A DNA stretch of 64,000 bases, taken from NCBI GenBank assembly GCA_003150755.1, contig QAMT01000022.1, forward strand, positions 25,767-89,766, given 5' to 3'. This DNA is from Phascolarctobacterium sp. GTDB taxonomy: Bacteria; Bacillota; Negativicutes; Acidaminococcales; Acidaminococcaceae. This document shows positions 16,822-23,913 of this stretch, in pieces. The notes below the pieces were generated by a model. That model was not told the origin of the DNA. It worked only from the letters and a program-made list of their open reading frames with translations, and searched no databases. The first letter of the stretch is position 1. Each line of letters starts with the position of its first letter. Position numbers and translations under genes: made by a program.

Positions 16822-17127
16822 ATGTGGCAGGAAAGATTTACGGAAATGCAGGCAAAAGTAGATAAGTTTTTAAAGGCATATAAACAGGATTTTGAAGTAG
16901 ATAAGACAAGCATTCTGGAAGCACCGGACGACACTTTTTTATGGATGCTGCGGGAAACCGGAACACAGCTGGTAAATATGACCCTAGTAAAACAGGGCGA
17001 AATAAATATCAAAGATACTGCACTTTATTATTTTTACCAATTAAAACGGCCTTGTCAGTTTTACCTTGTCAATGCCGGCAGATTAGAACGGCTGACACAA
17101 AAAAGAGCGGAACAATATTTTATATAA
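16822..17127 (+). CDS. protein of unknown function (101 aa)
   Basis: A 101-residue protein, MWQERFTEMQAKVDKFLKAY at the start, mixed helical/strand composition, no recognised domain and no membrane segment. AAAGGGGGCA lies before ATG 16822. It is followed 16 bases later by a DpnD/PcfM-type gene, with which it shares a ribosome-site style and a common terminator, so the two probably form one transcript. Confidence 0.65.
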   Translation: MWQERFTEMQAKVDKFLKAYKQDFEVDKTSILEAPDDTFLWMLRETGTQLVNMTLVKQGEINIKDTALYYFYQLKRPCQFYLVNAGRLERLTQKRAEQYFI

Positions 17128-17143
17128 CGGAGTGTGGTAATCT

Positions 17144-17305
17144 ATGATAGTTAAAATTAAAATCACGGAAAGACTGGTACGGGTTGTATCGGTAGAAGCC
17201 GATAATAAAGATGAAGCCAGGCAAAAAGTTGATGATTTATACCGTGCCGGTGAAATTGTCCTCACAGCAGATGATTTTGTTGGCTATACTTTAAGCAAAG
17301 CATAA
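17144..17305 (+). CDS. DpnD/PcfM-like small protein
   Basis: A 53-residue protein with the DpnD/PcfM family pattern: a strand with ITERLVRVVSVEADNKDEA, then a helix, then DLYRAGEIVLTADDFVG. DpnD is encoded in the pneumococcal DpnI/II restriction locus region and PcfM in the pCF10 transfer region; the function is not established. CGGAGTG precedes ATG 17144. Confidence 0.75.
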   Translation: MIVKIKITERLVRVVSVEADNKDEARQKVDDLYRAGEIVLTADDFVGYTLSKA

Positions 17306-17323
17306 CGGAAGTAAAATGACAGC

Positions 17324-17366
17324 AAAAAAGCCTTACCGGTCAATGTGAACCGATAAGGCTTTTTTG
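17324..17366 (+). terminator. terminator after DpnD/PcfM-like gene
   Basis: AAAAAAGCCTTA-CCGGT pairs with ACCG-ATAAGGCTTTTTT around an eight-base loop, 18 bases after the stop codon, with a full T run. Confidence 0.85.
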
Positions 17367-17465
17367 CACCGTATAAGGTAGCAGGGTATTTTGATTAAAA
17401 TAAGCTGATATTCCCTGCTTTTATTATAGACATAAGTAGCAAAAGAAGTTACTTTTACCAGTGCT

Positions 17466-18060
17466 GCTTGCGGCAGGCTTTACCGCCTGCCGCACTATTT
17501 GGGAAAAGGTTGCGACAAACAGACAATTTACTACGCTTGCTCCGCTCTCTGCGTAAACAGACTGTTTAACCGTGTCGCTTCAGGGCACATTTGCTGGCTG
17601 CGCTCCTGCCTTTTCTTCGCAGGCCTCCGCTTATCCGGCAAACGTGCCAATTTGTTGCGCCTTGCCAAAGGCAGGCGCAGCAGGCGCGCATCTGCGCTTA
17701 AATATAGGTAATCATTCTGACCTGCGCCGATAGCAGGGCTTGGTAAAAATGCTTTTATATTGCAACGCTGCGATAGCTCCTGCGCAGCGTGCAGACAGAG
17801 GTATTTTTATTTTAATTGTTTCTGCCGCTTTTCTTCGCTTTATTTTAGCGGTTTGCCTTTTGCTCCGGTAAGGATATTACAGAGCGGCATTGAGCCGTCC
17901 TTGCCTGCGCAGGCTGCACCGCTTTCAAGGACGTGCGAAAAGCGGCAAAAAAACAGTCGCAGGGAGCAAGGGAACGTGCAAGGGTTTCAACCCTTCCAAT
18001 CCCACGGCATAACCACCAACGCCGGAAAGGCTCGGCGTTATAGCCTATATTCTTGAAAGC
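17466..18060 (+). repeat. folded leader repeat, full copy 3
   Basis: About 595 bases. The 5' module (17466-17800) is highly similar to 15474-15812 and opens with TGCGGCAGGC paired with GCCTGCCGCA. The 3' module (17825-18060) keeps the CCGCTTTTC/GAAAAGCGG closing segments and the CGGC-ATTGA-GCCG stem. It replaces the AAGGAGC/GCCCCTT stem of copies 1 and 2 by a perfect AAGGGTT/AACCCTT, and its last stem includes AACGCCG/CGGCGTT. It ends about 12 bases before the gene at 18073. Confidence 0.8.
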
Positions 18061-18072
18061 GAGGAAACAAAA

Positions 18073-18717
18073 ATGACTATGGTATTAGCTACTTTAAAAG
18101 ATTTAATGGAAGTAAGAAACGAACACGCTGTATATGTAAAGGACGCTAACGCTCTTTTAAAAATTTACCGTAACAGCATTGCAATAATTGACCTTACCAA
18201 TGCTTTGCAGGCAGGTAAAGTTTGCAAAAAATACAGCTTTGAATTTTACGAAGCAGATAACGGTTTTTGTGGGTTGTACAGCTTTTTAGATGACCTGCCC
18301 TTTATTGAATTTCTTAATAACTGCCGTGCCGGTAATTATGCCGTAAACAGCACCAGGTTAAATATCGTAGGTATTAAATATTATGATACTGATTTAAAAG
18401 CCTGCCGTGTTATCAGCCCGTTTGCTGCTGTAAAGAAGCAGAATTTTGCAACCGGTAAAGTAAACGGCGTAAAACTTGCTAAAGGTATTTTAACAGGGCA
18501 AATTAAAGAAATTATCTGCACCGGACGCTATACCGATGATTATTATGATGATGCCAAAAGGAATTTCTGCAAAGGCAGAAAGGTTTCTGACCTTTTGAAA
18601 TTCGCAGATGAATTGCTGAAAGACAGATATTGCTTTAGTGCTGCTCTTAGCGATGACCGTAAAAATATAGAGTTTGATTGGGGCGGTACGGATTTTTACA
18701 ATGCGGTGTTAGCTTAA
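18073..18717 (+). CDS. protein of unknown function (214 aa)
   Basis: A 214-residue soluble protein starting MTMVLATLKDLMEVRNEHAV, rich in aromatic residues, with no recognised motif and no membrane segment. A GCGAGG site precedes ATG 18073. It stands alone behind folded repeat copy 3 and is followed by a hairpin. Its position (third gene set led by the same folded repeat, next to ssb and PcfM-type genes) suggests a conjugation accessory or anti-defence role, which is inference only. Confidence 0.7.
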   Translation: MTMVLATLKDLMEVRNEHAVYVKDANALLKIYRNSIAIIDLTNALQAGKVCKKYSFEFYEADNGFCGLYSFLDDLPFIEFLNNCRAGNYAVNSTRLNIVGIKYYDTDLKACRVISPFAAVKKQNFATGKVNGVKLAKGILTGQIKEIICTGRYTDDYYDDAKRNFCKGRKVSDLLKFADELLKDRYCFSAALSDDRKNIEFDWGGTDFYNAVLA

Positions 18718-18725
18718 CAATATAC

Positions 18726-18796
18726 CCGGCAGGAATAGCTCCTGCCGGTGAATTTTTCAAAAAATTTTTCGGCAGCACTGCCGTACTGCCGAACCG
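18726..18796 (+). terminator. two hairpins after the 214-aa gene
   Basis: CCGGCAGGA-ATAGC-TCCTGCCGG followed by AATTTTT, then TTCGGCAG paired with CTGCCGAA around ten bases. The first behaves as a terminator. The rest of the gap to 18914 shows nothing. Confidence 0.65.
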
Positions 18797-18914
18797 ATGC
18801 GGAATATTGTACTTCAATCAAAATTTCTCTTAATCAACATTATAAAGTAAGCACATTTATTTTTAGACTTTACCAGTGTCTTTAATTGCATTGATAGCAG
18901 AATTTAATAACGCA

Positions 18915-19220
18915 TTAGAACTCTCCATTATTCAAAGCCTTTCTAAACTTAAATAATTCACCACGCCACTGCGGCAATTTATAAAATAAATTTAAAACTT
19001 CTTCTTTACTAATATTTTGCTCTTTCATAAAACGTTTAATTAAAGCAGGATAGCACTCCTCAAAAAAGCCTAAAAAATAAAGTTTATGCTTTTCTTCCGA
19101 ATATGGAATTTTATTCTTAAAAATTGCTGCCATAGTCTGATATGGCAATTCATTTATTGTTCTAATTGATGAGCGAACTTGACAGGCCTGCGATGCAGAA
19201 AAAGAAATTTGATTGCTCAT
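18915..19220 (-). CDS. protein of unknown function, intact paralogue of the 8-kb pseudogene
   Basis: A 101-residue protein, MSNQISFSASQACQVRSSIR at the start, including LYFLGFFEECYPALIKRFM and ending with EELFKFRKALNNGEF-type charged helices. No family is recognised. A decayed copy is at 8025-8324, and both copies share an upstream TATAAT-bearing segment. The reading frame here is intact, so this copy is probably functional. Confidence 0.6.
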   Translation of the reverse strand: MSNQISFSASQACQVRSSIRTINELPYQTMAAIFKNKIPYSEEKHKLYFLGFFEECYPALIKRFMKEQNISKEEVLNLFYKLPQWRGELFKFRKALNNGEF

Positions 19221-19303
19221 AATAACACCTCCAACCTATCTATTTACATATTATAGCAATTTAATATTTAAAGCAAACTAAAATTTCTTATCAGCTCAAA
19301 ATA

Positions 19304-19332
19304 AAAAGAGGGCGGCAAATGCCGCCCAAAAA
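19304..19332 (-). terminator. terminator of the topB-ssb operon
   Basis: GGGCGGC-AAAT-GCCGCCC with a T run on the minus strand. It lies about 100 bases past the end of the second ssb and closes the topB to ssb operon. Confidence 0.8.
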
Positions 19333-19434
19333 GAGAATGAAAGATGAATATGGGGGTAATTAGAAAGTAAATACTACTTCCGACCAGATTGCTTGATTAT
19401 CGGTATCGCCTTAGCGGGATTCAAAGATTTAATA

Positions 19435-19830
19435 TCAAAAAGGTAATTCCATATCATAATCTATGGGAACAGATTGATTTTCACCGAAAGCCTTTTCAAA
19501 ATCTTCCGTATGCGGTTTCGCTTCAATGTATTCAAATTTATTGCTTATTATTTCCGTAACCCAGCGCTTATCACCATTTTTGTTGGTATAATTGCGTACC
19601 TGAATTTGCCCATGTACCAAAACACGCTGCCCTTTTAATACAGTCTTACTTAAGCGTTCACCGCTTGTACCCCACATAACAACATTCAAAAAATCAGCGT
19701 CATAGTTACCTTCTTTATTTTTATAATTACGCTGAACTGCCAAAGTAAACTGGCAAACCGGATTACCGGCCGTTGTAAAACGCAGCTCCGGGTCACGGGT
19801 CAAACGACCTAATAAAATAACATTATTCAT
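19435..19830 (-). CDS. ssb: single-stranded DNA-binding protein
   Basis: A 131-residue SSB with the complete bacterial signature: MNNVILLGRLTRDPELRF, VCQFTLAVQRNYK, DFLNVVMWGTSGERL, VLVHGQIQVRNY and WVTEIISNKFEY. The C-terminus ends DYDMELPF, the acidic tip that recruits host replication and repair proteins, unlike the ssb at 12600. ATG 19830 lies nine bases from AGGA; the ATG at 19839 is too close to it. It overlaps the stop of the upstream HTH gene. Last gene of the topB operon. Confidence 0.92.
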   Translation of the reverse strand: MNNVILLGRLTRDPELRFTTAGNPVCQFTLAVQRNYKNKEGNYDADFLNVVMWGTSGERLSKTVLKGQRVLVHGQIQVRNYTNKNGDKRWVTEIISNKFEYIEAKPHTEDFEKAFGENQSVPIDYDMELPF

Positions 19831-20245
19831 TTTCTTCATTCCTGCCTTTCTTTAAAATTACTGATATGCTCGGCTGGCTTAACCTAAATAATTTCCCAAC
19901 AAACTGCTGTGTTAAACCAACTTCATAATAAAGCCTCTCAATTTCATGATTTCTTTGTTCGCTTGTTTTACACTCATTAACGATTATTTCATCGTATTTC
20001 ATACAGTAGCCATAATCTAATAAAACATAAATTTTTCTTGTCAAATCCGGAAAAATAACGCAAATTTCACCTACTTTACACCAAAAATTCATTTTTCGTG
20101 ATGTACATATAAAATCTATTTTTCCTCTATCAAGTATTTTTATAAAATCTTCTGGAATTGCCTGTATATCGAAGGTATTAAACAATTTACTTATATTTTC
20201 ATTATGTTTATTCTTGATATAATCATCAGAAAATAATTTGTTCAT
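19823..20245 (-). CDS. HTH-containing protein, paralogue of 45588-45923
   Basis: About 140 residues. The N-terminal 85 form a mixed domain with RGKIDFICTSRKMNFWCKVG. The C-terminal 45 (HEIERLYYEVGLTQQFVGKL followed by LSQPSISVILKK) form a helix-turn-helix of the kind seen in XRE and resolvase-like proteins. The same C-terminal domain ends the 111-residue protein at 45588-45923, at the other side of the conjugation module. It may control the topB-ssb operon. ATG 20245 follows AGGAG; an in-frame GTG at 20251 overlaps that site. Confidence 0.7.
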   Translation of the reverse strand: MNKLFSDDYIKNKHNENISKLFNTFDIQAIPEDFIKILDRGKIDFICTSRKMNFWCKVGEICVIFPDLTRKIYVLLDYGYCMKYDEIIVNECKTSEQRNHEIERLYYEVGLTQQFVGKLFRLSQPSISVILKKGRNEENE

Positions 20246-20253
20246 TGCCACTC

Positions 20254-20619
20254 CTAATTTTTTAATACCTTAACAAGCACATCATCAATACGCATATTTA
20301 AACTCTCATAAATACCAGGTAAAATCAAAAATTCATCAGCTCGTTGCGGCCGTATTAAATCATAATTGCCATCAATACGTTTACCCATTATGCGAATATA
20401 TTTACCGTCAGCTTTTTCTGATAAAAGTATATAGGTTTTATTACCATCATCAAATATATGCTGCGGCGCATACTTACTTTTTTCAGTCTCCACGGCATAA
20501 CCAAAATTCAAATTATCCGCACTATTTACAATTACCGTTTTTTCAGCAGCCATTACCGGAGGCTGAAAATACATCATCAAGCCTAAACAAACTGCACCCA
20601 AAATTTGTAACTTTTTCAT
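20254..20619 (-). CDS. stand-alone VirB9/TrbG C-terminal domain, exported
   Basis: A 121-residue protein with a clear signal peptide (MKKLQILGAVCLGLMMYF ... VMAAE). The mature part reads NFGYAVETEKSKYAP, then HIFDDGNKTYILLSE, then a charged end. These blocks line up with the C-terminal domain of the VirB9/TrbG protein of this same element (39860-40639), which has NFAYKLKKKKN and TIFDDGIRTYIVIPK. In VirB9 this domain sits in the outer-membrane core ring. A free copy of about 100 residues could cap, assemble or compete with the ring, or act in entry exclusion; that is inference. Strong AAGGAG site before ATG 20619. Confidence 0.72.
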   Translation of the reverse strand: MKKLQILGAVCLGLMMYFQPPVMAAEKTVIVNSADNLNFGYAVETEKSKYAPQHIFDDGNKTYILLSEKADGKYIRIMGKRIDGNYDLIRPQRADEFLILPGIYESLNMRIDDVLVKVLKN

Positions 20620-20623
20620 AAGG

Positions 20624-21253
20624 TCACGCTCCTTTATAAAATTTTATAAACAACATCATAAATATTGTTACCTGCATAGCAGCAACCAAAATGAGTAACC
20701 TCTCATTCTTTCTTTTTGCTTTATCATCGCTGCGCACATTATTCCACGTTTCAACAGCTTTTTTTATGTCTTTGCTAATAGCGCTTTTCAAATTGGCATA
20801 ATTCTGCGCTGCTTCCTGGATAATATTTTTATAATCTGTTCCTGGGCCAGTTTTTAATTCAGTTCGCAGCTGAGTAACTACTTGCGGTAATTGACTTTCA
20901 AATAATTCAAAGGTTTTTCTAAAATCATCTAAATTTTGCTGATACCTTTCATAAACCTTTTCATCATTATTTAATTCCTGCAAAGCAGTAATTATTTTTT
21001 CATTTTGTACTTTTATTTCATTTATGGCTGCTAAAATAGCTTCGGCGTCAAATTTTAGGGGCTCATCTACATAATTTTCAGTCAATTCCTCATCTGACGC
21101 ACAATTTTGACTTGTAAGCGTTTTTTCGCCTTCTCCCTTATCATTTGTTGCGGCCTCTACATTTTCAGGCTCACAGGGCGCGTCAAGAGTAACATTTCCT
21201 TCTGCTTCGCTATCGCCTATATCATCAATATAATCTTTATCAACTTCAGTCAT
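20624..21253 (-). CDS. membrane-anchored coiled-coil protein of unknown function
   Basis: A 209-residue protein: an acidic, disordered N-terminus (about 1-65), a long helical/coiled-coil middle (70-175), and a C-terminal membrane segment (LLILVAAMQVTIFMMLFI) ending in a few basic residues. The layout resembles tail-anchored proteins exposed to the cytoplasm. It overlaps topB by four bases (ATGA) and precedes the mini-VirB9, so it belongs to the topB operon. It may tether DNA-processing proteins to the membrane near the channel; no family is recognised. Confidence 0.65.
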   Translation of the reverse strand: MTEVDKDYIDDIGDSEAEGNVTLDAPCEPENVEAATNDKGEGEKTLTSQNCASDEELTENYVDEPLKFDAEAILAAINEIKVQNEKIITALQELNNDEKVYERYQQNLDDFRKTFELFESQLPQVVTQLRTELKTGPGTDYKNIIQEAAQNYANLKSAISKDIKKAVETWNNVRSDDKAKRKNERLLILVAAMQVTIFMMLFIKFYKGA

Positions 21254-23373
21254 TTTTTACCACCTGCCTTACTTTTATCGTTATACGTTTTATGGCATTT
21301 ATCACAAACCCAAAATGCACCATTTTTGCCTAAAACCTTTCTCAATACAGCGTTATCTTCGGGGCATTTTTTTATTAACGGCCGCCCGTTTTCTTCTTCA
21401 AAAAAATACTTTTTGTTATTATACGGGTTTACACATTCTTCGTTACTGCAAATGTAAAATGCTTTTTTAGATTTGGGAGAATATTTACGCAGCAATTCGC
21501 CTTTCCCGCATACGGGGCACATAAAAGTTTCATGCGCACCAAGCGGGAATTGATGATTTTCTGCGTATTTAATATTTTCCAAAATCATAGCTTCCGTATC
21601 TTTAATAAAATCCGCCATTTTATACTTACCATTTTGTATATCAGATAACTTGTATTCCAGTTCCGCTGTGGTATCAGGCTTTGTTAAAGATTCGTCAATA
21701 TTTGCAATAACCATCATGCCAAAATCAGTAGGTACAAGCTCATTTTTTACCTTCTGCAAAAACGGTTCAAGACGGCGGCCTTTGGTTTCTGTTGCTAAAA
21801 GGTCATCAATTATGGTATCCCTTGTTGCAGGTGTTCCGATTCCTTTACTTTCTTTTAGTTTGTCCCTTAATTCACCAGGTTCCATAAATTTATAAATATT
21901 GGTCATAGCCTTAACCAGTGTACCTTCCGTAAAACGCTTCGGCGGCTTTGTTACGCCTTCTGTAACCTCTACTTCACAAGGTTTTCCGATGTTCTCACCT
22001 TCAACAAGTTCCGGCAGCGCCGCAACATCATCATTTGCTTTTTCATCTTTGGTAAAACCGACAATACCTCTAAATCCATACTTTGTAACTTTTCTTCCAC
22101 TGCCTTTAAATATCTCATCTGCGGCTTTAATCTCATACGTTAAAACCTCGAAGTCACAAGGCTCAAAAAATTGCATTACATATCGCCTTGCTATAAGGTT
22201 ATATATTTTTTCAGCATCATCTTTTAAATTTTCCGGTTTTACACTCGTTGGTATTATAGCGTGATGGGCCGTTACCTTTTTATCATTCCAGCACAATCCT
22301 TTAATAGAATTATCAGCTTTTGCTGCTTCAGAAATTCCATAATCTTTTAACATTGGTAAAATCTTTACTGCATCGCTTTGCTGAGCAGCCGGTATATAAT
22401 TACAATCACTGCGGGGATAGCTCACATATTTCTTTTCGTAAAGTTCCTGTACTGTTTCAAGTACCTTTTTGGGGCTTATTTTATAAATTTTGTTCGCTTC
22501 AATCTGTAAAGTGTCCAAAGAATACGGCAGAGGCGGATTTTCACACCCTTTTTCGCGGCGGACTTTAGTTAATACGCAGGATGCTGGTTTTATTTTCGCT
22601 GCGATTGCATATACAACTGCTTTATCCAAAGCATGTCCGCTCTCGTCCTGTTTAATCCTATCAGGGGCAACCAGCTTTGCCCCAAAAGTTACTCCGTCTT
22701 TTCTCCAATATGCTTTTAAATCATAATAATTATGTTTAACAAAATTTTTAATTTCCTGTTCCCTGCGCACGACCAAAGCCAATGTTGGTGTTTTTACCCT
22801 TCCAATACGCAACGTAGTATCATATTTATATTTTGCAAGCTGCACAGAATAACAGCGCGTTAAATTCATCCCCACCAACCAGTCTGCTTTTTGCCGAGCA
22901 AGCCCGGCTTCGTAAAGTGTCCTGTACTTACTGTTATCTTCAATATTTTCAAACGCACGCTTTAGGCTTGTATCATCTTTTGCGTTTAAAAGCAGACGGC
23001 TAACCTTTCCTTTATAACCGGCAAAATATAAAATTTCATCAATCAGAAGCTGCCCTTCCCTGTCCGGGTCACCGGCATGTATGACTTCATCAGCAGCTTT
23101 CAGCCGCTTAATAATAATATCGAGCTGTTCTTTTTTTGATAATGGCACAGTGTATTTCCAGCGGTCAGGCATAACAGGATAATTTTTCCAGTGCTTATAT
23201 TTTTCATCGTATGCTTCAGGATTAGCAGGCGACAAAATATGGCCAAAGGCCCAGGTAACTTCAACCCCGTCACGTTCAAAATAACCTTTGTTTTTGTTGT
23301 AATTGCCATCAGGCCATAAATGCCCAGCTATTGCTTTAGCCATATCAGGTTTTTCAGCAATGTATAATTTCAT
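21250..23373 (-). CDS. topB: type IA DNA topoisomerase (topoisomerase III-like)
   Basis: A 707-residue enzyme that relaxes or decatenates DNA by single-strand passage, often carried by conjugative elements (TraE of RP4 type). The Toprim domain shows LYIAEKPDMAKAI and HAGDPDREGQLL (DxDxE, residues 102-106). The active-site tyrosine is Tyr319 in YVSYPRSDCNY. The C-terminus holds one C-x2-C ... C zinc finger (CPVCGKGELL ... CSNEEC) and a second, partial one (CPEDNAVLRK ... CDKCH). AAGGAGG precedes ATG 23373. First gene of the minus-strand operon topB, coiled-coil protein, mini-VirB9, HTH protein, ssb; divergent from the XRE regulator. Confidence 0.94.
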   Translation of the reverse strand: MKLYIAEKPDMAKAIAGHLWPDGNYNKNKGYFERDGVEVTWAFGHILSPANPEAYDEKYKHWKNYPVMPDRWKYTVPLSKKEQLDIIIKRLKAADEVIHAGDPDREGQLLIDEILYFAGYKGKVSRLLLNAKDDTSLKRAFENIEDNSKYRTLYEAGLARQKADWLVGMNLTRCYSVQLAKYKYDTTLRIGRVKTPTLALVVRREQEIKNFVKHNYYDLKAYWRKDGVTFGAKLVAPDRIKQDESGHALDKAVVYAIAAKIKPASCVLTKVRREKGCENPPLPYSLDTLQIEANKIYKISPKKVLETVQELYEKKYVSYPRSDCNYIPAAQQSDAVKILPMLKDYGISEAAKADNSIKGLCWNDKKVTAHHAIIPTSVKPENLKDDAEKIYNLIARRYVMQFFEPCDFEVLTYEIKAADEIFKGSGRKVTKYGFRGIVGFTKDEKANDDVAALPELVEGENIGKPCEVEVTEGVTKPPKRFTEGTLVKAMTNIYKFMEPGELRDKLKESKGIGTPATRDTIIDDLLATETKGRRLEPFLQKVKNELVPTDFGMMVIANIDESLTKPDTTAELEYKLSDIQNGKYKMADFIKDTEAMILENIKYAENHQFPLGAHETFMCPVCGKGELLRKYSPKSKKAFYICSNEECVNPYNNKKYFFEEENGRPLIKKCPEDNAVLRKVLGKNGAFWVCDKCHKTYNDKSKAGGKK

Positions 23374-23425
23374 AGAACATCGTCCTCCTTTAAATTTTAT
23401 ATATAGTCACCATATTTGCAATAAA

Positions 23426-23458
23426 GTTATAGTATTTTTATAGCATTTCTGTTATAAT
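23426..23458 (+). promoter_or_regulatory. promoter of the XRE regulator with shared operator-like spacer
   Basis: TAGTAT (23430-23435), 17 bases, TATAAT (23453-23458). The spacer TTTTATAGCATTTCTGT and the preceding GTTAT are nearly identical to the promoter at 41474-41506 in front of oriT and relaxase. A conserved spacer between different -35 and -10 boxes suggests a repressor site; the XRE protein encoded just downstream is the natural candidate. Confidence 0.6.
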
Positions 23459-23520
23459 TATAGTAATTCACGATATAAACACAGAATATTTATAATTTAT
23501 TTAATAATAGGGTGATGATA

Positions 23521-23913
23521 ATGGCTAAAATAACTCCAGCAGAAAAAGTAGAAACGCTTGGCACAAGAATTAAAATAATCCGTGAATCGCTTGGCTTAAA
23601 TCAAAAAGAATTTGCCAAAAAGTTAAATACTTACCAGGTCAAAATAAGCGATATGGAAAGAGATGTATCACAGCCTACTTTGGAAATATTAAAAAAAATA
23701 TCTACTATGGGCTTTGATATGAACTGGTTTTTAAGCGGTAGTCCAACAGCAAATATTAGTAATTACATAGGTAAAAATATTGAAATTATTAAAATTCTCA
23801 CGGTGTTAGAAAAACTCGACAGTAAGCAGCTTAAATTTATCAGTAATTTTTTAGACCTTTATACAAGCACTTTAGATTTAGAAGGAGGAAATGATAATGA
23901 ACAAAATATTTAA
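23521..23913 (+). CDS. XRE-family transcriptional regulator
   Basis: About 130 residues. The HTH_3 domain spans residues 10-65, with LGTRIKIIRESLGLNQKEFA, then YQVKISDMERDVSQPTLEIL. The C-terminal part (KILTVLEKLDSKQLKFISNF) is a likely dimerisation helix. It is cytoplasmic and probably represses transfer genes and itself, as such regulators do in ICEs. Start ATG 23521 follows GGGTGAT; the GTG at 23512 is part of that site. The lipoprotein gene overlaps its end by 17 bases. Confidence 0.85.
   Translation: MAKITPAEKVETLGTRIKIIRESLGLNQKEFAKKLNTYQVKISDMERDVSQPTLEILKKISTMGFDMNWFLSGSPTANISNYIGKNIEIIKILTVLEKLDSKQLKFISNFLDLYTSTLDLEGGNDNEQNI

Noticed and set aside
15509..17711. Two similar small reading frames (67 and 70 residues) in the 5' modules of the folded repeat
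   Set aside because: They look conserved, but most differences between the copies change the amino acid (Cys/Tyr, Pro/Leu, Arg/Trp, Ser/Arg), there is no ribosome site, and the DNA folds strongly. Similarity follows from the DNA repeat, not from a protein.
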